Origin: Acidobacteriota bacterium
Lineage (GTDB): Bacteria > Acidobacteriota > Terriglobia > Terriglobales > Acidobacteriaceae
Length of the DNA: 51,329 nucleotides
Direction of reading: 5' to 3'
Assembly: GCA_028876395.1 (NCBI GenBank)
Contig: JAGWRX010000123.1
Span: forward strand, 1-51,329
Shown here one piece after another: positions 26,242-33,074 of the stretch (position 1 is the stretch's first letter; each line of letters opens with the position of its first letter). The notes under the pieces are model-generated. The model was not told the origin of the DNA and ran no database searches. It saw nothing but the letters and a program-made list of their open reading frames with translations. Made by a program: the position numbers and the translations under genes.

Positions 26242-27231
26242 CTATGCGTGGATTGCCGGCTGCGCCAATAGTTCTTTGATCGTCCAAACGTGCCCAGCAA
26301 TTCCCGCTTCCATCGCCGGCGTAACGCGCAACGAGGAATGTACCCGGCAGAAGTTGTAATACGCGAACCAGAGCGCATAGGCCGCTTCCAGGTTCTCCCA
26401 CTTCTTCGAGAATCCATTGGTGAGCCGCGTCATACGCCGCATTCCCATGCGGATGCTGAGATTCTGGCGCTCGATGTAGCTGGTGCATATCCGGTCCCTG
26501 ACCGGCCTTCCCATGATCTCGACTGGGACCGCATCCACAACCTCGGCAGGGCTGTACCGCTGCTCGCCATCGCGCGGCGTGCCGTAAACCTTGATTAGTT
26601 GTGCGAAGTCCACCCGCCCACGCAGGTACAGCCCCACGGCGGAGACATACGGCGCGAACCCATCGGTCGTCAGTTGAAAGCGCTGGTCAGACGTGGCATA
26701 GGCCAGCTTGCCGATAAAAGCATCCGTAGAATTGGCCGTGCGCTTACCAAGGTGCCAGCAGAGAACCAGTTTCGTGTTCCGCTCCATGCCGATAAAGCAA
26801 TAGGCGTCGCCGATCTGGTGAGCGTCCTTTTCTTCCGGCAGCTTGTGGCCCTCTTTCTTCTGCACAAATCCCCAAACCTCATCAGCCTCCACATCGCAGA
26901 CGGGAAGGTTCTGGATCTTCGAGACCAGCAGCGTCTTCGAGCGCTCCCCGGCCAGCACCAGCAGACGCATGATCGTGTTGCGGTCCATGCCGGTAATCCG
27001 CTCTGTGCTGCGGATCGAGTTGCCCTCAAGCAAGAGCTGCAGGGTCAGGACGGCCCTCTCTTCGGAGATATACATCGAATCCAACACCCGCGAATGCGCT
27101 TCCGTAAAGGTCTTCTTGCAGCTCGGGCAGCGGAACCGGCGCAAGCCGTTCCGATGCCGTCCAAAGCATTGACAATCCACGCCGCATACCTCGCACATCA
27201 TGGCCTGATCGGACTGTTTCGTGTTCATCAT
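26242..27231 (-). CDS. IS1-like transposase (single-frame InsA/InsB type)
   Basis: A 329-residue protein from the ATG at 27231. An N-terminal zinc ribbon (MCEVCGVDCQCFGRHRNG, FRCPSCKKTF) and a helix-turn-helix (GNSIRSTERITGMDRNTIMRLL) are followed by a DDE core: DVEADEVWGF near residue 123, LTTDGFAPYV near 200 and SYIERQNLSIRMGMRRMTR near 260. This is the plan of IS1-family InsA plus InsB joined without the usual frameshift. No clear terminal inverted repeats were found at expected distances. A dyad at 27237-27265 stands immediately upstream, and a small gene begins 10 nt downstream. Confidence 0.88.
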   Translation of the reverse strand: MMNTKQSDQAMMCEVCGVDCQCFGRHRNGLRRFRCPSCKKTFTEAHSRVLDSMYISEERAVLTLQLLLEGNSIRSTERITGMDRNTIMRLLVLAGERSKTLLVSKIQNLPVCDVEADEVWGFVQKKEGHKLPEEKDAHQIGDAYCFIGMERNTKLVLCWHLGKRTANSTDAFIGKLAYATSDQRFQLTTDGFAPYVSAVGLYLRGRVDFAQLIKVYGTPRDGEQRYSPAEVVDAVPVEIMGRPVRDRICTSYIERQNLSIRMGMRRMTRLTNGFSKKWENLEAAYALWFAYYNFCRVHSSLRVTPAMEAGIAGHVWTIKELLAQPAIHA

Positions 27232-27236
27232 GCACA

Positions 27237-27265
27237 GACAATACAGCGAGCGCTTGCTGTTTGTC
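27237..27265. repeat. 29-bp near-perfect dyad upstream of the transposase gene
   Basis: Inverted repeat with outer arms GACAA...TTGTC, inner arms ACAGC...GCTGT and core AGCGCT; a one-base bulge and one mismatch are the only breaks. It starts 6 nt before the transposase start codon. It may be an autoregulatory operator, a transposase-binding end, or a hairpin limiting translation. Confidence 0.8.
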
Positions 27266-27402
27266 AATGGAAATGTGCGTTGATTCTTTCCCCTGCCGGG
27301 GATGCCAGTTTGGTGGTCCTCTGATTGTCTCCGGATGCCTCATGCCAACAACAGTAGGCGACCCCTCAATGCTGGACGCAAGGCAGGAAGACAAAGAAAA
27401 CT

Positions 27403-27474
27403 ATGCGGGAAAATGCGGGAATGCGGGAAAATGCGGGAATGCGGGAAAATGCGGGAATGCGGGAAAATGCGGGA
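27403..27474. repeat. Tandem array of four identical 18-bp units
   Basis: Four perfect head-to-tail copies of an 18-bp unit (ATGCGGGAAAATGCGGGA), each unit itself a near-duplicate of a 9-10 bp half. The array ends 8 nt beyond the stop codon of the minus-strand gene at 27483-28193. There are no unique spacers, so it is not a CRISPR. It resembles an iteron or VNTR. Confidence 0.95.
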
Positions 27475-27482
27475 ATTAACAA

Positions 27483-28193
27483 CTACGGCGTTGGCTTCAT
27501 GAACCCCTGAAAGTCTTCTGACGCAAGAGAAAGAATCCGATTGAAAGCCATGGACGCGGCTTTGTTACGACCGTCGCCCCGCTGAAATCGCTCGAACTCC
27601 GTTCGATCCGCGTACCCGGCTGCTTTCCAAATATCCTTGCGCTTGATCTTCAATCCCGCTAGGGCCATTTTTTGAATGAACTGCTCAATACGCTCTCGGT
27701 TCCCCAGTGGGACTTGCGGCGCCTCCAGTTGAACTGGCTGAGCTGGAATCTGGACCGGCGATCTGGACGCCTTCCATGAATATTCGTTCGCGGCCCGCAT
27801 TAATAGCGAATTGAGCCCAGCCCGCATCTCATCGACGGTCAAGCCGTGGTAACTGAGTTGCACATCTGGTCTCTGCTCAACCAGCGCGATTGTCTCGAAA
27901 ATTCGCGCAATTATTCGATCCTTAAGCCGGATCAGCCATCGCGAATAAGACTCATCGCGCTCGAATTCTCCGTACTGCGCCACCTCCGCAACGAACAGAT
28001 TGCTGGCATAAACTTCCAGGGCGTTCATCAATTTTCGCGGTTGTTTGGCTGGTGCACGCTTCCCCGGCGCAACTGCGGGGTTGACCGAAAAAGCCAAAAG
28101 CGATTGCTCGTGGCGCTCATCGATCTTTCGCAGTTGATCCTCGATCAACTCGTACATAATCGCGGGAAGTGGTGGCCGATCCTGATCGCTCAT
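27483..28193 (-). CDS. Island protein of unknown function with a C-terminal DNA-binding-like segment
   Basis: A 236-residue protein from the ATG at 28193 (a TTG at 28202 is also possible). The N-terminal 150 residues are helical and charged (PAIMYELIEDQLRKIDERHE, SYSRWLIRLKDRIIARIFET). After a Pro/Gln linker the C-terminal part reads LKIKRKDIWKAAGYADRTEF then RFQRGDGRNKAASMAFNRIL, a helix-turn-helix-like layout seen in small phage or plasmid-borne regulators. I cannot name a family. It closes a three-gene same-strand set and abuts the 18-bp array. Confidence 0.65.
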   Translation of the reverse strand: MSDQDRPPLPAIMYELIEDQLRKIDERHEQSLLAFSVNPAVAPGKRAPAKQPRKLMNALEVYASNLFVAEVAQYGEFERDESYSRWLIRLKDRIIARIFETIALVEQRPDVQLSYHGLTVDEMRAGLNSLLMRAANEYSWKASRSPVQIPAQPVQLEAPQVPLGNRERIEQFIQKMALAGLKIKRKDIWKAAGYADRTEFERFQRGDGRNKAASMAFNRILSLASEDFQGFMKPTP

Positions 28194-28236
28194 CGCTTGC
28201 AATCTTGAAGAGCGACCATTTTACCCGGAGAGGGCT

Positions 28237-28533
28237 CTATTCGGCTTTCTTAGTGCGGGGTCTACCGCCCGCCCGCGTTTTGCGCTTGGCCGCGAGCTGG
28301 CGGAAATAGTCGGAGCCCCGTTTGGCCGTCTCAGAGCCACCCTTACGCCCTAGGAGCGCTGCGGCCGGCATCTTCGCCTGGCTCAGAAGATCATCGGTAA
28401 GAGCTACTGCGGCTCCCAACAGTTCCCGACATCGGGCGGTGCGGTTCTCTGGCAGGTTGGCGGTCGAAAGGACCAGATCGGCTTCCGTCAGAAGCCGCTT
28501 GAGCGTCGCAAGTTCTACCCGAGTCGATGCCAT
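28237..28533 (-). CDS. Small basic protein of unknown function
   Basis: A 98-residue protein with a helical N-terminal half (LATLKRLLTEADLVLSTANL, RCRELLGAAVALTDDLLSQA) and a strongly basic C-terminal tail (GRKGGSETAKRGSDYFRQLA followed by KRKTRAGGRPRTKK). The tail suggests nucleic-acid contact. No known domain. The spacing to the genes on either side is about 45 nt, consistent with one transcript. Confidence 0.6.
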   Translation of the reverse strand: MASTRVELATLKRLLTEADLVLSTANLPENRTARCRELLGAAVALTDDLLSQAKMPAAALLGRKGGSETAKRGSDYFRQLAAKRKTRAGGRPRTKKAE

Positions 28534-28581
28534 GCTCTGACGATAGGGCTAGTCGAGAGAAAAAGCAAGCGGTTGCTGTTT

Positions 28582-28983
28582 TTATATTGTAATTCCGATA
28601 TCCGACAACCGCCGTTTAATTTCGGTAAGCATTTGTTTTGTCTTCTCCCGGTCGGCTATCAAATTCCACAGAGATTCCCCATCAAAATGCGCTCGCGAAA
28701 GACTGGCAACCGTATTCAGTCGCGGTCTATTCGGGAGATCATGATAGCCGGGAGGATAAGGGCGCAAGATGTCTAAATGCTTTTCTCCTGCCTTAAATAT
28801 GCTATCTCCCAAGTCCCCTTTATACCCATCGATCAGGACTATCCAAGAATCGGCCCTATCAATGAATTCGTTATCAAGTGCAAGAAGATGCTCCTTGAGA
28901 GCCTTCCCCCTCCGGATCGTATCGACAATCTTGGCTTTCTCTGCTTCCTCGGATTGAAAAAATGCGCCGTTTTGTTCAGACAT
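28582..28983 (-). CDS. Island protein of unknown function
   Basis: A 133-residue soluble protein in AT-rich DNA, with helical segments (AEKAKIVDTIRRGKALKEHL, ADREKTKQMLTEIKRRLSDI) and no signal peptide or membrane helix. Codon use differs sharply from the flanking chromosome, which points to transfer. First gene of the three-gene set 28983-27483. Function cannot be read from the sequence. Confidence 0.6.
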   Translation of the reverse strand: MSEQNGAFFQSEEAEKAKIVDTIRRGKALKEHLLALDNEFIDRADSWIVLIDGYKGDLGDSIFKAGEKHLDILRPYPPGYHDLPNRPRLNTVASLSRAHFDGESLWNLIADREKTKQMLTEIKRRLSDIGITI

Positions 28984-29176
28984 GACTTTATTGCATCATG
29001 ATCCTTTAAAAAATACCTTGATTCGCGTAAGGAAATTTTCAGGATTCCGCTCAACGCAGATTTAAGACAGTACCCCCGTAACCCGCCAAACTACGCCCGT
29101 AAGTTAAAATAATCAATGGGCCAAGGCCGATCTTTTTTGCGCAGTGAGCGCAAGCACAGCAAGGAGTTTTACCCTT

Positions 29177-29737
29177 ATGGCGATTCCCGCCACTCAAATG
29201 CGTCCGGGCATGATCATCAAGCACAACGACCAGTTGCACCTGGTCTTCAAGGTGGAGCACCGCACGCCCGGCAACCTGCGCGCCTTCATCCAGGCCAAGC
29301 TGCGCAACCTCAAGTCCGGCGCCATGTTCGAGCATCGCTTTCGCTCCGCCGACGCCATTGAGCGCGTGGTGGTGGACGAAGTGCCCATGGAGTTTCTCTA
29401 CTCCGACGGCGATGACTACTATTTCATGAATCCCGAGGACTATGAGCAGACCGTGCTCAAGGGCTCCACGCTGGGCGATGCCGTGGAATACCTCACGCCC
29501 AACCTGCAGATCAAGGTGAGCTATCACGACGGCCAGGCCGTGGGCATCGAACTGCCGGGAACCGTCGAGTTGACCGTCGTCGAGACCGAACCGGGCCTCA
29601 AGTCCGCCACCGCCTCCAGCGTCACCAAGCCCGCCAAGACAGAGACCGGCCTCGTGGTCCAGGTGCCGCCCTTCATCAACGAAGGCGAAAAGATCCGCGT
29701 GGACACCAGCGAAGGCGCCTACCTGAGCCGCGCGTAA
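29177..29737 (+). CDS. efp: Translation elongation factor P
   Basis: EF-P rescues ribosomes stalled at consecutive prolines. The 186-residue protein starts at the ATG at 29177 with AAGGAG upstream. It has the three usual beta-barrel domains: KOW-like (residues 1-65), central (70-125, YYFMNPEDYEQTVL) and C-terminal OB (130-186, VQVPPFINEGEKIRVDTSEG). The loop that reaches the peptidyl-transferase centre reads HRTPGNLRAF, so the residue at the E. coli Lys34 position is Asn33 instead of a modifiable Lys or Arg. The gene marks the return to chromosomal base composition after the accessory island. Confidence 0.95.
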   Translation: MAIPATQMRPGMIIKHNDQLHLVFKVEHRTPGNLRAFIQAKLRNLKSGAMFEHRFRSADAIERVVVDEVPMEFLYSDGDDYYFMNPEDYEQTVLKGSTLGDAVEYLTPNLQIKVSYHDGQAVGIELPGTVELTVVETEPGLKSATASSVTKPAKTETGLVVQVPPFINEGEKIRVDTSEGAYLSRA

Positions 29738-29760
29738 TCCTGCCTGCAAATCAAAATAGA

Positions 29761-29792
29761 AAAGGCCACCGCCCTCAAGCGGTGGCCTTTTT
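29761..29792. terminator. Bidirectional rho-independent terminator (efp / serA)
   Basis: Stem GGCCACCGC/GCGGTGGCC with a six-base loop, an A-run on the left and TTTTT on the right. It lies between the convergent ends of efp and serA and has a T-run for both directions. Confidence 0.9.
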
Positions 29793-29820
29793 CATGGATG
29801 CAGACATGAACGAGCCGCAG

Positions 29821-31635
29821 TTACAGCTGCACCAGCTTCGCCTCGATCAGTGCCTCGATCGTTCCCAGAGCCTCCAGCACCGTCGCGGAAACCGGCGCGT
29901 CCACCTGCACCACGGCCAGAGCCTTCACCGGCTTGGCGCCTGTGCGCTCGCGGCCCAGTGCAAAGTTGGCGATGTTCACTCCGTGCTCGCCCAGGATGGT
30001 GCCGATCTTGCCGATCACGCCCGGCACGTCGAGGTTGCGGCAGACCAGCAGGTTGCCTTCGAGCGGCGCCTCGATGTCGATGCCGTTGAACTCCAGCAGC
30101 CGCGGCTGTTCGCCGTGGATCACCGTCGCGCTGGCGTGACTTGTTCCCGCCGCCGCATGCAGCTCGATGGTCAACACCGTGCCTGCGCCGCCGCGAGCGC
30201 TCTCCTGCTTCTCTTCGTGCACACGGATGCCGCGCTCCTGGGCCACCGCCGCGGCGTTGATGCGGTTCACGTTCTCCGAGCCCTGCAGCAGTCCTTCAAT
30301 AGCCGCGTTTCGCACGAGGTCTGTCTTGGCCTCGGCCAGCGCGCCGCCATACACAAGGTCAATGGCCTCGATGCCACCCTTGCCCGTCTGCGCCAGGAAC
30401 GATCCGAGCCGCCCGGCCAGGTCGATATAGGGCGCCAGTTGCACGTATTCCTCATGGCTCAGCGAAGGCAGGTTCACGGCATTCTGCACCACGCCCAGCT
30501 TCAGATACTCGCGCACCTGCATGGCGATCTGCACGCCCACGGCCTCCTGCGCCTCGGCCGTGGAACCGGCGATGTGCGGCGTGAGCATCACGTTGTCGAG
30601 CCCGAAGAAGGGTGAGTCTTTAGGCGGCTCCACGGTCAGCACGTCCAGCGCCGCGCCGGCCACCTGCCCGCTCTTCAAAGCCGCCACAAGCGCGGCCTCG
30701 TCCACCAGCTCGCCGCGCGCACAGTTGATGATGCGCACGCCCTTCTTCATCGCCGCCAGCGTTTTGGCATTGATGATTCCCGTGGTCTGCGGCGTGAGCC
30801 CCACGTGCAGCGTCAGGTAGTCGGAACCGGCGATCAGCTCATCCAGCGTCACCAGCTTGATACCGCTTTCGCGCGCCACTGCGGCCGACACAAACGGATC
30901 GCTGCCGATGATTTCCAGCCCAAAGCCCCTGGCCCGCTTGGCAACTTCAAGGCCGATCCGGCCCAGACCCAGAATGCCCAGCGTCTTGCCGCGCAGCTCC
31001 GTGCCCTGCAGCGACTTCTTCTCCCACTTCCCGGCGTGCATCGATGCATTGGCCGCGGGCACCTTGCGCGCCAGATCGATCATCAGGCAGATGGTCAACT
31101 CCGCCACGGCCACCGCATTCGCGCCCGGCGTGTTCATCACTACAATGCCGCGCCGCGTGGCTGCATCGGCGTCAATGTTGTCCACGCCCACGCCTGCGCG
31201 CCCGATGACGCGCAGCTTGGGTGCGTGCTCCATCAGCGCATCGTCCACCTGCACGGCAGAGCGCACCACCAGCGCATCGGCATCGGCCAGGGCGCCGGTC
31301 AGTCCGTCCTTCAACTGGTCGTGCGTCAACACTTCCCACCCCGGCTCGGCCGCAAACACGGCCAGCGTCGCCGGAGACACCTTCTCCGCCAGAACAATCT
31401 TCATCTTTTCCCCTTTGCCTTGCTGCGCAGGTTCGTACTCGTCAAAGCGGATACCGTGCTTCTCGCACAGGAGCTCGAACATCCGCACCACCGCTGCATG
31501 CGGCTTGCCCTCGCCCCGCTCGTACTTGGTGAGCGAGTTGGGATGCACGCCCAGCCGCTCGGCCATCTCGTATTGGTAGAGGTCAAGCTGCCTGCGTGCA
31601 ATCAGCAGCTTTTCCCCAAAACTCAGTTCGGGCAT
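29821..31635 (-). CDS. serA: D-3-phosphoglycerate dehydrogenase with in-frame N-terminal HTH (XRE) domain
   Basis: First step of serine synthesis, oxidising 3-phosphoglycerate with NAD. Residues 78-604 match a full long-type enzyme of 527 residues: GRAGVGVDNIDADAA, the NAD loop GILGLGRIGLEVAKR, INCARGELVDEAAL with the catalytic Arg, MLTPHIAGSTAEAQE with the catalytic His, an intervening ASB domain and a C-terminal ACT domain (VQVDAPVSATVLEALGTIE). Residues 1-77 are a Cro/CI-type helix-turn-helix (YQYEMAERLGVHPNSLTKYE) in the same frame with no stop. AAAGGGG precedes both the ATG at 31635 and an internal ATG at 31404, so a fusion of 604 residues and a plain SerA may both be made. The first site lies inside the end of the upstream aminotransferase gene. 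Confidence 0.93.
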   Translation of the reverse strand: MPELSFGEKLLIARRQLDLYQYEMAERLGVHPNSLTKYERGEGKPHAAVVRMFELLCEKHGIRFDEYEPAQQGKGEKMKIVLAEKVSPATLAVFAAEPGWEVLTHDQLKDGLTGALADADALVVRSAVQVDDALMEHAPKLRVIGRAGVGVDNIDADAATRRGIVVMNTPGANAVAVAELTICLMIDLARKVPAANASMHAGKWEKKSLQGTELRGKTLGILGLGRIGLEVAKRARGFGLEIIGSDPFVSAAVARESGIKLVTLDELIAGSDYLTLHVGLTPQTTGIINAKTLAAMKKGVRIINCARGELVDEAALVAALKSGQVAGAALDVLTVEPPKDSPFFGLDNVMLTPHIAGSTAEAQEAVGVQIAMQVREYLKLGVVQNAVNLPSLSHEEYVQLAPYIDLAGRLGSFLAQTGKGGIEAIDLVYGGALAEAKTDLVRNAAIEGLLQGSENVNRINAAAVAQERGIRVHEEKQESARGGAGTVLTIELHAAAGTSHASATVIHGEQPRLLEFNGIDIEAPLEGNLLVCRNLDVPGVIGKIGTILGEHGVNIANFALGRERTGAKPVKALAVVQVDAPVSATVLEALGTIEALIEAKLVQL

Positions 31636-31641
31636 GCGCTC

Positions 31642-32817
31642 TTACCCCTTTGTGGCGTCCGCGTAGACCTGCTGCGCCGCCGCCACTGCCTGCCCATACT
31701 TCACTGGCAGCTTCAGTGTGTCCTTGGCGATGTGCTCCATCGCTCCAAGGAATGCGATCGTGTCCAGATAGTCAAAGAATCCGAGGTGCGCCACGCGGAA
31801 GATCTTGCCCTTCATCTCGCCCTGTCCGTTGGCGATCACGGACGCGAACCGCGTCTTGAGCGCCTTCACCACGTCGCTCGAATCCATCCCCTCGGGCACT
31901 GCCACCGCCGTGGCTGCCGCCGCCGGCGCCGTGGGCGCAAACAGCGTAAAGCCCAGCTCCACCAATCCTGCGCGCGTGGCCGCCGCGTTCACCTGCGCGT
32001 TGTCCACCAGCGCAATGCGGCCCTTTTCGAGGTCGCCGCCCGCCTGCCCGGCTATGTAATCCAGCGCCGCGCCGAGCCCGGCAATCAGCGCCACCGCTGG
32101 CGTGTAGGCGCTCTCGCCCTTCACCGCGTTCTTGCGCTCCTTGCGCAGGTCAAAGTAGTAGCGCGGATTCTTCGACTTCTCCATCGCCGCCCACGCCTTT
32201 TCGCTCACGCTCAGGTAGGCCAGCCCCGGCGGAATCATGACCGCCTTCTGCGAGCCGCCGATCAGGATGTCGATGCCCCAGCCGTCCACGTCGAAGTGCG
32301 TCGTGCCCAGCCCGGTGATGCCGTCCACTACAAGCAACGCCTCGCTGCCGGCTTCCTTGATGATTTTGGCGACCGCTTCCACGTCATGCCGCACCGCGGT
32401 CGAGGTCTCCGTGCCCTGCATGAAGACGGCGCGATGCTCCGGCTTCAGCGCCTTGCGCACCTGTGCCAGGTCAAACGTCTGGCCATAGGGAGCTTCAACC
32501 ACGTCCGCTTCGCAGCCAAAGGCCTTGGCCAGGCCCACCCAGCGCTCGCCAAATTTACCTGCCGTCAGCACGAGCACGCGGTCGCCCGGCGACGTCAGGT
32601 TCGATACCGCCGCCTCCATCGCTCCCGTGCCGGAAGAAGACAGCAGCAGCACGTCGTTCTGCGTACCCACAAAGACCTTCAACTGCGCCAGCACCTTCTG
32701 GTAGAGGGCGCGAAACTCAGGGGTGCGGTGGTGCATGTCGGCCGCAGCCATGGCGAACTGGGCGGCGGGAAGCAGCGGGGTCGGACCGGGCGTAAACAGG
32801 CGCGTTTTGCGAATCAT
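31642..32817 (-). CDS. Class V PLP aminotransferase (serine/alanine-glyoxylate aminotransferase type)
   Basis: A pyridoxal-phosphate enzyme of 391 residues. It begins LFTPGPTPLLP, typical of alanine-glyoxylate/serine-pyruvate aminotransferases, and shows SSGTGAMEAAVSNL for the phosphate, LLVVDGITGLG with the PLP Asp and IGGSQKAVMIPPGLA with the Schiff-base Lys near residue 193. It stands 6 nt before the HTH-serA gene, so it may serve as the phosphoserine or serine-glyoxylate aminotransferase of this pathway. GAGGAG precedes the ATG. Confidence 0.9.
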   Translation of the reverse strand: MIRKTRLFTPGPTPLLPAAQFAMAAADMHHRTPEFRALYQKVLAQLKVFVGTQNDVLLLSSSGTGAMEAAVSNLTSPGDRVLVLTAGKFGERWVGLAKAFGCEADVVEAPYGQTFDLAQVRKALKPEHRAVFMQGTETSTAVRHDVEAVAKIIKEAGSEALLVVDGITGLGTTHFDVDGWGIDILIGGSQKAVMIPPGLAYLSVSEKAWAAMEKSKNPRYYFDLRKERKNAVKGESAYTPAVALIAGLGAALDYIAGQAGGDLEKGRIALVDNAQVNAAATRAGLVELGFTLFAPTAPAAAATAVAVPEGMDSSDVVKALKTRFASVIANGQGEMKGKIFRVAHLGFFDYLDTIAFLGAMEHIAKDTLKLPVKYGQAVAAAQQVYADATKG

Positions 32818-32870
32818 TTTTCTCCTCGTTCTGGACTGGCGGCAGAGAGCAGGCCAGCCGTGACAATCAC

Positions 32871-32899
32871 AGAATACACATTATTGTGGTTTTTGTGAA
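32871..32899 (-). promoter_or_regulatory. Candidate sigma-70 promoter of the aminotransferase-serA unit
   Basis: On the minus strand TTCACA and TATTCT stand 17 nt apart, in an AT-rich stretch 54 nt before the aminotransferase start codon. Match to consensus is moderate. Confidence 0.5.
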
Positions 32900-33018
32900 T
32901 TACGAGCCTGTGCAAAACCGGACTGAATGGATGCGGCAGACGCAACGCGGCAGGGATGGGGAAATCGGATCGGGAAGGGGTTTTTGGTGTGGCTGGGCTT
33001 CTGGGGGGCAAAAGCATC

Positions 33019-33047
33019 GGGGGAATGCTGGCAAGCTGCATTCCCCC
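33019..33047. terminator. Terminator-like hairpin after the FecR-domain gene
   Basis: Perfect ten-bp stem (GGGGGAATGC/GCATTCCCCC) with a nine-base loop, 28 nt beyond the stop of the FecR-domain gene on the minus strand. A short T-run (CTTTTG) follows in that direction. Confidence 0.75.
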
Positions 33048-33074
33048 AATGTTAAACAATGCTAAAGGCGCTGT

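Noticed and set aside
25029-27284. GTGCGTTGAT occurring twice in direct orientation (25029-25038 and 27275-27284) as a possible target-site duplication
   Set aside because: Ten bases found twice in one accessory region is weak; the copies do not sit at equal distances from the transposase and no inverted repeats adjoin them.
27403-27474. CRISPR array
   Set aside because: Units are directly adjacent with no spacers, and no cas genes are in the window.
30805-32898. Long open frame (697 codons) opposite the aminotransferase and serA genes
   Set aside because: It is antisense to two well-supported enzymes and shows low-complexity His/Arg/Leu composition.
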